DNA of 64,000 nt from DATBLE01 sp036555585 (GCA_036555585.1 DATBLE010000012.1:1-64000); one strand, 5' to 3'. Counted from the stretch's first letter, positions 8,936 through 18,003 are shown. Translations and numbers: made by a program. The notes: a model not told the origin generated them from the sequence alone.

Positions 8936-9370
8936 TCATCGACTGGCCGCCCGGAACCGCTTGTCGACGTCGCGGAACACCTCGACCAGAGCGGCCCGAT
9001 CCTCGCGCAGCGCCTCGAAGACCCGAAGCAGCCGGTCTTCTCCGTCCTCGGTCAGCTCCAGCAGCCATACGCGGCCGTCCTCGGGTAACGGTCGCCGCTC
9101 GATCAGCCCAGCTTCCTCCGCTCGCTTGACCAGCTCGGTCACGGCCGTCTGTTGCAACTGCAGCGGTTCGCAGAGCTGGCTCATACGAACCGCACCGTGC
9201 CGACGCCGGTGCGACCGGATCATCAGCAGCAGGTCATAGCGCTGCGGCGTCAACCCCGCCTGACCGGCGACGGCGTCGGTCCGGCGAACGAAGCGCCTCA
9301 AGGCCGTTCGGAACGCCGCCGCCCGCGCCAGCTCGTCCTCTCTCGCGGCAGTGCTGCGCAACCGCTCCAC
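8936..9370 (-). CDS. MarR-family transcriptional regulator
   Basis: About 144 residues from a GTG at 9370. The core GLTPQRYDLLLMIRSH, the helix-turn-helix LCEPLQLQQTAVTELVKRAEEAGLIER and the wing RPLPEDGRVWLLELTEDG are typical of MarR winged-helix dimers that bind palindromes and respond to small phenolic or oxidant ligands. The start is uncertain: no Shine-Dalgarno sequence is visible, and a TATACA -10-like hexamer (9434-9439 on the complementary strand) lies about 64 bp upstream. It precedes the BBE oxidase gene on the same strand with a 325-bp gap, so it may control that gene. Confidence 0.85.
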   Translation of the reverse strand: MERLRSTAAREDELARAAAFRTALRRFVRRTDAVAGQAGLTPQRYDLLLMIRSHRRRHGAVRMSQLCEPLQLQQTAVTELVKRAEEAGLIERRPLPEDGRVWLLELTEDGEDRLLRVFEALREDRAALVEVFRDVDKRFRAASR

Positions 9371-9678
9371 TAGGGCGATCTTGTACCACGCTCTCCCCGG
9401 TCCCCGTCTGCCGGCGTTGCTTCTCCGCGAGCTGTATAGTTCATGATGTGGAGTAAAGTAGTTCGAGGTGAGGCCACGCCGACGCACGCAAGCTGGGAGG
9501 GCAACGCCGCGGCCGCCCGAGCGCGAACCTTGCAGGACGCCTACGCGCCCTGCTGCGCCTGCCGCGGGATTCTGCGCGACGTGCTCCGGCGGCCCGACGT
9601 GATCGGGGTGCTCCGTCGCGACATCGCCTCGGAAATGGCACCGGAACAGACACGATGGCGGGCGGAGGAGGCTCTCCG

Positions 9679-10164
9679 ATGATGCGGAGAACGTCGGTAC
9701 CGGCGCTCGTCCTGGCTGCATTGATCGCCACGGTCGCGCTCGGCGCCGGGACGGCGAGCGGTCACACCACGTCACGGCCAGGAGCGCGAACGGTGGTCAT
9801 CTCGACCCGCCTGGTGCCCAAGCTCGGCGTCGTGCTCGTCGACAGCCGGCGTCGCACGCTCTACATGTTCGTCCCGGACAAGCGCAAGCGCGTCACCTGC
9901 GTCCGAGTCTGCGCAGCCGTCTGGCCGCCAGTGAAGCTGGCGAAGGGCGCCAAGCTCGTCGCGAGGGCCGGGGCGAAGGTGTCTCTGCTCGGCAGCGATC
10001 CGGATCCGGCAGGGGGCCGCGTCGTCACGTACAACCGATGGCCGCTCTATACGTACGTCGCCGACAGAGCACCGGGCCAGGCAAAGGGACAGGCGCTCGA
10101 CCTCAACGGGGGCTTGTGGTACGTGGTTTCTCCCTCGGGCAGGGTGATCCGCCGGAAGACATGA
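9679..10164 (+). CDS. Secreted COG4315-type repeat protein
   Basis: 161 residues with an N-terminal signal peptide (MMRRTSVPALVLAALIATVALGAGTASG). It contains the two repeats of the 'secreted repeat with Y-X4-D motif' family: TLYMFVPDKRKRVTC...VCAAVWPP and PLYTYVADRAPGQAKGQ...WYVVSPSG. The Cys pair may form a disulfide or bind metal. The role of the family is unknown; members are exported and sometimes lie near redox genes. The ATG at 9679 is chosen because GGAGGAGG lies 7 nt upstream. Faces the glycosyltransferase gene tail to tail. Confidence 0.8.
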   Translation: MMRRTSVPALVLAALIATVALGAGTASGHTTSRPGARTVVISTRLVPKLGVVLVDSRRRTLYMFVPDKRKRVTCVRVCAAVWPPVKLAKGAKLVARAGAKVSLLGSDPDPAGGRVVTYNRWPLYTYVADRAPGQAKGQALDLNGGLWYVVSPSGRVIRRKT

Positions 10165-10189
10165 GCCCTTCGCGCGGGTCGGTCTCCTT

Positions 10190-11332
10190 TCAGGCCGGCG
10201 TGGCTGCCTCGGCGGCCTCCAGCAGCTGCTCGTAGAGTGTCAGCAGCCGATTGGCGATCGAAGGCCAGCTGTAGGCGGCCTCCGCGAGCCGGCGTGAGGC
10301 GGCCGCGCACCGTCGCCGACCCGGCTCGTCCTGGAGGAGCGCCACGACCGCGTCCTCGAGTCGTCGCTCGTCGCCGGGAGGGACGAGCAGGCCGCACCGG
10401 TCTGCGACGAGTTGCCGATAGCCGTCGATGTCGGATGCCACAACCGGTGTTGCTGCGGCGAACGCGCGAGTGAGCACCATCCCGAAGCTCTCCCGGCCGA
10501 GGGACGGGGCAACGAGCAGCTTCGCGTGGGCGAGCTCCCGGTCGAGGTCGGAACTGCCGAGGACGCCTAGAACGTCGATACTCTCCTCCGCTCCCCGTTC
10601 GCGCCCGAGTAGACGACGGACCGCGAGTGGGTCCGCCCCGACGATCCTCAGCCGGGCCCCGGTGCGCCGGTGAACATCCGGCCACGCGCGGAGCAGCACG
10701 CGCAGACCCTTGCGCGGCTCGTGGCGGCCGACGAAGACCACGTGCTGCGCGCGCCTGTCGATCGAGACCGGATCGGGCAGGCGAACCCCGTTGGGGATCA
10801 GCAGATAGTCCCCCGGGGCATACCCGTGCGCCGTTCTCGCCGCGGCCTCGGAGACAGCGATCCGGGCATCGATCCGGTCCAGCAGAAAACCCCAGAAGGC
10901 AGTGCCGAGCACACGCCAACGCGAAGGGCCTGCGGCGTGGAAGGTCGCCACGATCGGGCAGGTCGCCGACGCGAGCGCGGCCACGCCGATCACCGGCGTC
11001 AGCGGCTCGTGGACGTGCAGGAGGTCGAATCGCTCGCGTGCCAGGACACGCCGCAGCCGCCGGACGGCCGAGGGGCTGAGAACGATGTTCGCGAGCGAAC
11101 GGTTCGCGGGCGTGATCACCGACCGGCCGAGCGGGAGAACATCAGCAAGTGGCGGCTGGAACCTGCCCGCGGTCGGGTGAAGGAGGCGTGAGAGACGCCC
11201 CGGGGGGTCGTGCCCGACGAGGAGTCGCGTTGTCACCCCGAGCTCTGCCAGTGCCCGCGTCTGCCCTTCGGCGTGCTCGACCACGCCGCCCCAGAACGAG
11301 TAGCTGTAAGGAACGACGATGCCGACCTTCAC
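10190..11332 (-). CDS. GT4 glycosyltransferase, PimA-like
   Basis: 380 residues with two Rossmann halves (GT-B fold). MKVGIVVPYSYSFWGGVVEH is the acceptor-side opening typical of phosphatidylinositol mannosyltransferases; the donor side has VVFVGRHEPRKGLRVLL and the nucleotide-sugar motif PSLGRESFGMVLTRAFAAATPVVASD with the EX7E spacing. It probably adds mannose or a similar sugar to an envelope lipid or glycan; substrate not certain. GTG start at 11332. The divergent SCO1 gene is separated by a short region with a perfect 19-bp palindrome. Confidence 0.85.
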   Translation of the reverse strand: MKVGIVVPYSYSFWGGVVEHAEGQTRALAELGVTTRLLVGHDPPGRLSRLLHPTAGRFQPPLADVLPLGRSVITPANRSLANIVLSPSAVRRLRRVLARERFDLLHVHEPLTPVIGVAALASATCPIVATFHAAGPSRWRVLGTAFWGFLLDRIDARIAVSEAAARTAHGYAPGDYLLIPNGVRLPDPVSIDRRAQHVVFVGRHEPRKGLRVLLRAWPDVHRRTGARLRIVGADPLAVRRLLGRERGAEESIDVLGVLGSSDLDRELAHAKLLVAPSLGRESFGMVLTRAFAAATPVVASDIDGYRQLVADRCGLLVPPGDERRLEDAVVALLQDEPGRRRCAAASRRLAEAAYSWPSIANRLLTLYEQLLEAAEAATPA

Positions 11333-11359
11333 GCGACTGCCCCGCTACGCCCCACGGCG

Positions 11360-11378
11360 TACACCATGACATGGTGTA
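11360..11378. promoter_or_regulatory. Perfect 19-bp palindrome between divergent genes, candidate operator
   Basis: TACACCATGACATGGTGTA has 9-bp arms around a single central A. It lies 28 bp from the glycosyltransferase start and overlaps the first possible ATG (11366) of the SCO1 gene, a typical place for a dimeric repressor site controlling both directions. The protein that binds it is not known. Confidence 0.6.
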
Positions 11379-12169
11379 ATAGCAGCTGGTTGGCACGCGG
11401 AGGTGCACGCTTCGGCCGGCGACGCTGGTGGATCGCCTTGGCCGGTACTGCCGCCGTTGCGGCGGTTGCACTCGGTGCTGCGCTCGCCGTCACCGGCGGA
11501 TCGGCACGGCTACCGTTCCTCACGGGAGTCAGCGTCGACCGGCCCGTCCCGGCGCTGCCGCTCAAGGACGAGCGTGGCCGGCAGACGTCGCTTTCAGCCT
11601 TCCACGGGCGGATCGTCGTCTTGACGCCGTTTCTGACGCTGTGCCACGAGGTCTGCCCCTTGACAACCGGCGCGTTCCAGACGATCCAGCGCGACCTCGA
11701 CCGAGCCGGGCTCGCAGACAAGGTCGTCCTCGCGGAGGTGAGTGTCGATCCATGGCGCGACACGCCTTCGCGCCTTCGCGCCTTCGCCCGCTTCACGGGG
11801 ACGCGTTTTCCGCTCCTCACCGGCAGCGCTGCCCAGCTCGCCCGCTTCTGGCGGTTCTTCGGCGTCGACTACCGGCGCACCGGGGAAGGTACGCCGCCCG
11901 ACTCCGACTGGCTGACCGGCGAGCCGCTCACCTTCGACGTCAGCCACACGGACGGCCTCTTTCTGATTGACCGCACGGGGCAGGAGCGGGTGGTCGACGT
12001 CGGCATGCCGCACGTCGGCACATCGCTCCCCCGTGTGCTGGGCGGGCTGCTCAATCCGGAGGGACGGACCGACCTCGCCCACCCCGAGCCGGGCTGGACC
12101 GTCACGCAGGCGCTCGACGACGTCGAACGCCTCCTCGGCCGCCCGATCCCGACCCCACCGGGCCGATGA
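11366..12169 (+). CDS. SCO1/SenC-family protein (copper/redox)
   Basis: About 267 residues: a membrane anchor (WWIALAGTAAVAAVALGAALAV, roughly 20-42) and a thioredoxin-like domain with the copper-binding motif CHEVCP and the distal His in DVSHTDG. SCO1/SenC proteins deliver copper to the CuA site of cytochrome oxidase or act as thiol oxidoreductases on the outer face of the membrane. The start is uncertain because the ATG lies inside a palindrome; a TTG at 11390 is an alternative. Stop overlaps the start of the di-iron protein gene by 4 bp. Confidence 0.85.
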   Translation: MTWCNSSWLARGGARFGRRRWWIALAGTAAVAAVALGAALAVTGGSARLPFLTGVSVDRPVPALPLKDERGRQTSLSAFHGRIVVLTPFLTLCHEVCPLTTGAFQTIQRDLDRAGLADKVVLAEVSVDPWRDTPSRLRAFARFTGTRFPLLTGSAAQLARFWRFFGVDYRRTGEGTPPDSDWLTGEPLTFDVSHTDGLFLIDRTGQERVVDVGMPHVGTSLPRVLGGLLNPEGRTDLAHPEPGWTVTQALDDVERLLGRPIPTPPGR

Positions 12170-13281
12170 CCGCCCGGGCCGGCGTCGAGAGCGTGCTGGG
12201 CGAGATCGACGCGCTCATCGCCGCCGATGAGGCGGCCGACCGGAAGATCACCGGTGGTTGGAAGACCTTCGACGAGATCAGCGCCGCCGCGCACAGGCAT
12301 GCATGGGACGCCTACGGCATCGACCTCACGGTCGACGCGGCCAGCTACCGGCGCCTCGGCCGGAGAAGGCGCGACGCGATCAAGCGCATCTTCGCCACGA
12401 TCTACCGGGCCGAGTCGGTCGTCGACGACTGGATGGACCGGATCGTCGCCGCAGTCCCGACCGCCGCCGAGGTAGCCGGCGGACCGATGGGGTACGACGC
12501 GATGCGCACGGCACTCGAGACGCAGGAGCACGACGAAAAGATGCACCGCGGCAGCCTCCGTCGTGTGGCGACGGAGGTCCTCGGCATCGCCCCCGACGCG
12601 GTCGACCACTTCGCTCGAAAGCACGACAACTTCGTCGCGGAGACGCTCTTCGCCCGCTTCAACCGGCTGATGGCCCACCACCTCCGTCCGGGTCGGTCGA
12701 TCGAGGACGTCTACACGGCGATCTTCATCTACGGCGTGATCAGCGAAGACGTCGTCGCCAACAGCGACGTGGTCATCCGCCGAGCGACGAGCAACGACAA
12801 GTACGACGAGTACAACCTCCCTGGCATGAAAGAGGGACAGACCAACGTGCGGCGCGACGAGGGCCGCCACGTGCGCATCGCCGTCCTTGCCAGCCACAAG
12901 TACCTGGACGAGTACGAGAGCGCCCCGGAGGCTCTCACCGGAGTCGCCACCGAGTACATGGAGCTCGCCGACGACCTCCTTCGCCGGGCCAAGCGTTCAC
13001 GCGGATTGATCGACTCCCACCTGAAGCAGTCCTACGGTCCCGGCGTCGAGTCTCTCTACTACTACCTCGTGAACATGAAGCGCCTCGCGGTGAGGCTCGG
13101 CGAGCTGGGCCTCCGCCGGGCCGTACTCGACATCGGCGAGCGCGTCGACCGGGCCGTCTCGGAGTTCACGGATGAGCAGCGGCGGCCGATCGTGGACGAG
13201 CCAGGGGTTCTCCTCCGAGCTGCCGGCCCGATCGCACTCAAGCTCACCCGAGCAAGGCTCCGTGGCCCTGCCGTCAGCTGA
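12166..13281 (+). CDS. Ferritin-fold di-iron protein, unknown reaction
   Basis: 371 residues, mostly helical. Helix motifs EHDEKMH and DEGRHVRI look like the ExxH iron ligands of a ferritin/ribonucleotide-reductase-R2-type carboxylate di-iron centre, with further acidic residues (RAESVVDDW, NFVAETLF, SEDVV) available as the other ligands. I do not recognise a named enzyme; an oxidase or oxygenase role is plausible. It is translated with the upstream SCO1 gene through an ATGA overlap, which suggests a shared membrane or respiratory job. Confidence 0.65.
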   Translation: MTARAGVESVLGEIDALIAADEAADRKITGGWKTFDEISAAAHRHAWDAYGIDLTVDAASYRRLGRRRRDAIKRIFATIYRAESVVDDWMDRIVAAVPTAAEVAGGPMGYDAMRTALETQEHDEKMHRGSLRRVATEVLGIAPDAVDHFARKHDNFVAETLFARFNRLMAHHLRPGRSIEDVYTAIFIYGVISEDVVANSDVVIRRATSNDKYDEYNLPGMKEGQTNVRRDEGRHVRIAVLASHKYLDEYESAPEALTGVATEYMELADDLLRRAKRSRGLIDSHLKQSYGPGVESLYYYLVNMKRLAVRLGELGLRRAVLDIGERVDRAVSEFTDEQRRPIVDEPGVLLRAAGPIALKLTRARLRGPAVS

Positions 13282-13856
13282 GGACGAATCCTCACCGTCT
13301 TGGTCGGCGAGGTACGAATGCGTCTTTCCCAGCGCACGCCTGGGTCACTTACGGCAGGAGCGCCGGGCGAACGGGTCGCGGGAGGAGGGAGTCGCGACGA
13401 GTACACGCGGGGCGAGAATGATCTGATATTCGCCGAGGCGAGACGCGGCTGGCATTGAGCACCGACAGCAGTTGATCGTGCTACGCGTCACACGCAATGC
13501 GCACCTCTTGGCCCTGGCCGAACGGGCCATAAGGCAGCGGCAGCACGTAGCCTCCTGGCCGGGCTCGGGCTGCGCGCCTGGTAGCCGGTCCGTCACCTGT
13601 GGCAGATGGTCGCCTGTTGCCAGTCAGCTTCCACCGCGGCACGAGCGTTCTGCTGCTCGTTGAATCCAGGACGAGAGGGAGAAGTGCCCATTGGGATAGC
13701 TATGCCCTTCACTGCGGCATAGCCGCATGCATGGTCGGCAGCCGCACCGATGCCTGAATCTGGCCGCCAGGGGAGCATTGATAACGATGCACAAGGCGGG
13801 GACGAAAGTCACCGGGGACGCAGGTCTCGACGCGCCGCTTATGAGGGAGGTAGACG
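13282..13856. other. 575-bp intergenic region, no gene recognised
   Basis: Codon use in all frames is unlike that of neighbouring genes and short frames contain many Cys/Ser/Arg with no family resemblance. No tRNA-like or hairpin structure stood out. It must contain the promoter of the CBS-BON gene; GGGAGG before 13857 is that gene's Shine-Dalgarno sequence. Confidence 0.5.
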
Positions 13857-15083
13857 ATGAAAGTCCACGAGTTGATGACCACCGAGGTGATCACGGTTCA
13901 CCGGGGGACGGCACTCAAGGACGCCGCGCGCATCCTCACCGAGAGCGGGATCTCGGGGTTGCCCGTGGTCGACGCGGCAGGCCGTCCGATCGGCGTCATT
14001 TCCGAGGGAGACATCGTTCACCTCGAAACCGGTGAGGGGTCGAACGAACAGCGTGCTGTCGATGCTCGGGTCGAACGGCAGGTTTCGGCGACCAGCGTTG
14101 GCGACTCGATGTCCTCGCCTGCGGTGACCATCGCGCCCGACCGGCAAGTAACGGAAGCGGCAAGGACAATGATCGACCAGGCCATCAATCGCCTCCCCGT
14201 GGTTGACGAGACGGGACAGCTCGTTGGCGTTCTCACCCGAGCGGATCTCGTGCGGGCCTTCGTCCGCTCCGATGACGAGATCGCGGACGAGATCCACAGC
14301 GACGTGCTGCACAGACGACTCTGGCTCGAGCCCGACCGCGTCCACGTGAAGGTTCGACAAGGAAGAGTGGTCCTGACCGGCCTCATCGACACTCAGACCG
14401 ACGCCGAACTGATCCCGATCTTCACCCGACGCGTGCCAGGCGTCATTTCGGTCACCTCGAGGCTGAGCTGGCTCGATCAAAACGGTCGTCTGGAGGGAAG
14501 GACGGAGAGTGGCGAGAATGAGCGGTCCGGCGCCGCGTCTACTGTCGCCGTGACCACACTCCTGACGAGCGAGCGTCACTCGATCCTGGAGGCCGCCACG
14601 GCAGCATTGAGCCGGGCCCGCGCGCTCCACTATGCCTCGACTAGCGAGGAGACGGTACGACAACGTCTGAATGCACTATTCGACCAGCTTCTCGTTGGAC
14701 TGACCGAACGCGACCTCGGCCCGATCGTCGCGTATGCCGAGCGAATGGCCGACGAACGGTTCTCGGCCGGGTATGACCTCTCCGAGGTACAGGTCGCCTT
14801 CAACACGCTCGAAGAAGCAACATGGTCATGCCTCCTCAGCGCGCTCGATGAATCCGGCTTTGCGGAGGCCATCGGCCTGATCAGCACCGTGCTCGGAGCA
14901 GGCAAGGACGCCCTCGCGCGAAAATATGTCTCCCTCGCAACAGAAAGGCGCGTGCGCTCGCTCGACGTGCGATCGCTGTTTGGAGGAAACGCGGAGGGCG
15001 TTCCGAGGAACACAGACGGCTGGGCCGCCGGCCCGACAGGTGTCAAACCGCTGACGAAGGAGGGTCCGCAATGTCGGTCATGA
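13857..15083 (+). CDS. CBS-CBS-BON protein with RsbRD-like C-terminal domain
   Basis: 408 residues. Two CBS motifs (MKVHELMTTEVITV... and SVGDSMSSPAVTIAPD..., together about 1-140) form an adenylate-sensing Bateman module; a BON segment follows (about 150-210, VHVKVRQGRVVLTGLID). The last 170 residues (LTSERHSILEAATAALSRARAL... YDLSEVQVAFNTLEEATWSCLL) resemble the N-terminal helical domain of RsbRD-type stressosome proteins. This combination would link energy sensing to a stress-signalling surface. Strong GGGAGG Shine-Dalgarno. Overlaps the following OsmC gene by 13 bp. Confidence 0.75.
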   Translation: MKVHELMTTEVITVHRGTALKDAARILTESGISGLPVVDAAGRPIGVISEGDIVHLETGEGSNEQRAVDARVERQVSATSVGDSMSSPAVTIAPDRQVTEAARTMIDQAINRLPVVDETGQLVGVLTRADLVRAFVRSDDEIADEIHSDVLHRRLWLEPDRVHVKVRQGRVVLTGLIDTQTDAELIPIFTRRVPGVISVTSRLSWLDQNGRLEGRTESGENERSGAASTVAVTTLLTSERHSILEAATAALSRARALHYASTSEETVRQRLNALFDQLLVGLTERDLGPIVAYAERMADERFSAGYDLSEVQVAFNTLEEATWSCLLSALDESGFAEAIGLISTVLGAGKDALARKYVSLATERRVRSLDVRSLFGGNAEGVPRNTDGWAAGPTGVKPLTKEGPQCRS

Positions 15084-15586
15084 AGGAGATCCAGTTCCCC
15101 CTTTCGATTCAATGGCGAGGCGGCGGAATCGCCCACGCGCATGCCCGGGGAAAAGAAAGCCTGACACTCGCAACGCCGCCCGAGTTCCGAAGTGGACTTG
15201 CCGACCACTGGACGCCGGAGGACCTGCTGGTTCTGTCTGCCGCGTCCTCCTTCACACTCTCCTTGGCCGCCATCGCCGAGCGCGACAACTACCCGCTCGT
15301 CGAGGCAGAGATCACGGCAACCGGCCACATGAGCCGTCGTGACGACGGACGCTTCGGATTCACCGTCATCGAAGTCGATGCCCGCCTCGAGACGCTTCCG
15401 GGCCACGAGGACGACGTTCAATACGCCGCATCGAAGGCGCAGAGGTCCTGTCTCATCACCCCGGCGCTCAATGTCCCCGTTCATGTGGCCGTCACGGTCG
15501 AAAGCGTCCCGGAAGCGCCCCACTCACAGAAGGAAGAAGCCGGTCTCGTGAGCGTTGGAGAGCCGCGGTTTCAAACCGGCGACTAG
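15071..15586 (+). CDS. OsmC-family protein lacking the first catalytic Cys
   Basis: 171 residues with the OsmC/Ohr swapped-dimer signature: TPEDLLVLSAASSFTLSLAAIA, the strand VIEVDARLETLPG and AQRSCLITPAL. Peroxidase members use two Cys; the second is present (RSC) but the first position reads Ser (SAASSF where relatives have AAC-F). A thiol peroxidase reaction by the normal mechanism is therefore unlikely; binding or another thiol role is possible. AAGGAGG lies 8 nt upstream. Coupled to the CBS-BON gene. Confidence 0.8.
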   Translation: MSVMKEIQFPLSIQWRGGGIAHAHARGKESLTLATPPEFRSGLADHWTPEDLLVLSAASSFTLSLAAIAERDNYPLVEAEITATGHMSRRDDGRFGFTVIEVDARLETLPGHEDDVQYAASKAQRSCLITPALNVPVHVAVTVESVPEAPHSQKEEAGLVSVGEPRFQTGD

Positions 15587-15611
15587 AGCAGCCGCCAGGC
15601 TGATCCCTGTC

Positions 15612-15642
15612 GCTTGGGGCGGGCTTCCAGCCCGCCCCAAGC
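15612..15642 (+). terminator. Strong hairpin after the OsmC gene
   Basis: A perfect 14-bp stem, arms 15612-15625 (GCTTGGGGCGGGCT) and 15629-15642 (AGCCCGCCCCAAGC), with a 3-nt loop, 26 bp after the OsmC stop. There is no U-tract, so it may be a GC-rich actinobacterial-style terminator or an mRNA-stabilising hairpin. Confidence 0.6.
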
Positions 15643-15777
15643 CTGTGTGTGACGTCGTCCATGCGCCGCTCGCCGCGGCAAAGCTTACGAGGCGCGCTTG
15701 GCAGGACTTGAACGTGCCCTTGGCCAGCCCGACGCTGCGGCGCACGCTCGGCCGTCGGGCGTAGGTCGACGATCCTC

Positions 15778-17562
15778 GTGGATCACCCGGTGCTGGCCCC
15801 TGTTGACCGGGGAGTTGACGTTCGCGACGATGTGGTTGCTATGGGGCCGGCCGCTGTCCTTCCTGGAGGGAACGAACGGCGATTACGTGCGCTTCTTGAA
15901 GTTGGGCGCGTGCTGGTTTCAAACTTTGAGCTGGAGGCCGTGCTGGAGCGGGTGTTGGCCGCCGCGAGTGAGCTGACGGGGGCGCGGTACGCGGCGCTTG
16001 GCGTGCTGGATCGGGATGGCCAGGGGTTGGAGCGGTTTCTCACATTGGGGATCGGCGAGGAGACGCGGCGGGCGATCGGTCCCTTGCCGCGCGGTCGTGG
16101 CGTGCTCGGTGTGCTGATCCGGGATCCGCGCCCGCTCCGCCTCGCCGACGTGGGCTCGCATCCGCACTCGTATGGCCTTCCGCCCGGGCATCCGCCCATG
16201 GGCAGCTTCCTCGGTGTGCCGATTCGGATCCGTGACGAGGTCTACGGCAACCTTTATCTGACCGAGAAGGAAGGGGGTGAGTTCGATGCGACCGACGAGG
16301 AAGCGCTCGTCGTATTGGCCGAGTGGGCCGGGATCGCGATCGAGAACGCACGCGCCTACGCGCTCGTGCGGGGTCGTCGTGACGAGCTTGAGCGGGCGGT
16401 CGCCAGTTTGGAGGCGACGAACGAGATCGCCCATGCTCTTGCTGGGGAGATCAACCTTGAGCATGTGCTCGAGCTGATCGTCAAGCGGGCGCGGGCGCTG
16501 ACGGAGGCACGCTCAGCGGTCGTCCTGCTGCCGGATGGCCGCGAGCTGGTGGTGGTTGCCTTGGCGGGCGAGCTCGATCGAGCGCTGGTCGGCGCGCGGA
16601 TCCCGATCGAGGGCAGCGTCAGCGGGCATGTCTTGGGCTCTAGCGAGCCGGAGCGGCTCCCCGACGCACCGAGCCGGTTGCGGTTTGCGCTCGCTGAGCA
16701 GACGCAGGCGAAGGCGGGTCTTTTCGTCCCGCTGCTCCTGCGCGGCCGCGTGCTGGGCGTGCTCGCCGCTTTCGATCGCATGGTCGAAGGTCCGCAGTTC
16801 AGCGGGCGCGACGAGCAACTCCTGAGCGCGTTCGCGGTCAGCGCCGCCGCCGCAGTCGCGACGGCGCAAGATGTCCGGGCGCAGTCGCTGCAGCGCAGCG
16901 TCGTCGCGGCTGAGCGGGAGCGAAAGCGCTGGGCGCGCGAGCTGCACGACGAGACGTTGCAAGAGCTCGCTGGGCTGAAGCTGTTGCTCGCCACGGCACG
17001 GATCGCCAAGGACGAACAGGAACGTAAAGCGCAGCTCGAGCGTGCCGGCGAGCGAGTCGATATCGCAGTTCGGGCATTGCGCGACCTGATCACCGACCTG
17101 CGGCCTGCGACCCTTGACGAGCTGGGGCTCCAGTCGGCGCTTGAGGCCCTCGCAGAACGCGTCATGCGTTCAACCGAGCTGAGTGTCGAGCTCGATTTCG
17201 ACCTCGCGTACGAGCGCGGTCGCGAGCCCACCCGGCTGCCGCCTAACGTCGAGGACACGCTCTACCGCTTAGTTCAGGAATCGCTCGCGAACGTGGTCAA
17301 GCACGCCGTCGCGACACGCGCCGAGGTCATCGTGCGTGAGCGCGTGGACACGATCGAGGTGGTGATCGGCGACAACGGCAAAGGCTTCGAACCCGACGCC
17401 ACCTTCACGGGCTTCGGACTGCTCGGCATGCGCGAGCGGGTCGCGCTGCACGACGGGACGATCACGATCGAGAGTCGTGCGGGCGAGGGCACCACCGTGC
17501 GAGCCGCGTTGCCCACCGAGCGAACAAGCGCCGACACTTTCGACTCCGGCGTCGGAGCCTAA
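15778..17562 (+). CDS. GAF-GAF sensor histidine kinase, NarL/DevS type
   Basis: Up to 594 residues: two GAF domains (about 36-180 and 205-365), a HisKA_3 phospho-acceptor helix (RERKRWARELHDETLQELAGL), and a HATPase domain with N-box LVQESLANVVKHA and G-boxes GDNGKGFEP and GFGLLGMRERV. There is no membrane segment, so it senses a cytoplasmic cue, possibly redox, gas or a small ligand as in DevS/DosT. No response regulator adjoins it. The GTG at 15778 is a poor start; an ATG at 15841 (MGPAAVLPGG) may be the real one. Confidence 0.85.
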   Translation: MDHPVLAPVDRGVDVRDDVVAMGPAAVLPGGNERRLRALLEVGRVLVSNFELEAVLERVLAAASELTGARYAALGVLDRDGQGLERFLTLGIGEETRRAIGPLPRGRGVLGVLIRDPRPLRLADVGSHPHSYGLPPGHPPMGSFLGVPIRIRDEVYGNLYLTEKEGGEFDATDEEALVVLAEWAGIAIENARAYALVRGRRDELERAVASLEATNEIAHALAGEINLEHVLELIVKRARALTEARSAVVLLPDGRELVVVALAGELDRALVGARIPIEGSVSGHVLGSSEPERLPDAPSRLRFALAEQTQAKAGLFVPLLLRGRVLGVLAAFDRMVEGPQFSGRDEQLLSAFAVSAAAAVATAQDVRAQSLQRSVVAAERERKRWARELHDETLQELAGLKLLLATARIAKDEQERKAQLERAGERVDIAVRALRDLITDLRPATLDELGLQSALEALAERVMRSTELSVELDFDLAYERGREPTRLPPNVEDTLYRLVQESLANVVKHAVATRAEVIVRERVDTIEVVIGDNGKGFEPDATFTGFGLLGMRERVALHDGTITIESRAGEGTTVRAALPTERTSADTFDSGVGA

Positions 17563-18003
17563 GTCATGCACGGACCGCTAGCGGTTCTTCTCCTCGCTGC
17601 CGCGCGCAAGTGTGGAGCGATTGCCTTGTAGCCCCTGCCAGATCCGCCGCACGGTCAGTTCCGACCCCACCCGCGCGGCCTGGGAATGAGGGATGTGCCT
17701 CGACGCGGCGGTCGATTCAAGGCCGACGACCAGAGGAGGCGATCAGGACAATGAGCGACAGGATTTTGAGCACCTCTGATTCCAGGACGGCGAGGAAGAC
17801 GCCGACCATGATCCCCGTCACGATCATGTGGCCGAGAAGTGGGCACCTGACCGGACTCTTTGACGGCGGCGACCGCCGCAACCCGCGTATGTTCTGACAG
17901 CCGATCAGCGGTGCCACGGATGCCTGCATCGTCTGCAGAGCGGGACGATTGCGACGTAGCGGGCAGGGACGAGCATGTTCCCGTTTCAGAGTCTGGAGCG
18001 CCG
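17563..18003. other. 440-bp gap before the oxidoreductase operon
   Basis: No confident gene. On the minus strand, 17717-17827 could encode a 36-residue hydrophobic peptide (MIVTGIMVGVFLAVLESEVL...) but no Shine-Dalgarno sequence or -10 element supports it. The right part should hold the promoter of the 2-oxoacid oxidoreductase operon. Confidence 0.4.

Noticed and set aside
13345..13812. Short frames in the 575-bp gap
   Set aside because: No family resemblance, no ribosome site, unusual composition.
15560..15600. TTTCAAA loop flanked by short complementary bases, like a tRNA-Sec anticodon arm
   Set aside because: It encodes the OsmC C-terminus, the stem has a mismatch, and no T arm (GGTTCGA) follows.
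15895..15935. Second TTTCAAA sequence that could suggest tRNA-Sec
   Set aside because: It is within the GAF domain coding sequence of the histidine kinase and has no tRNA fold.
17717..17827. 36-residue hydrophobic peptide on the minus strand
   Set aside because: No Shine-Dalgarno sequence or -10 pattern and no conserved partner; kept only as a note in the gap entry.
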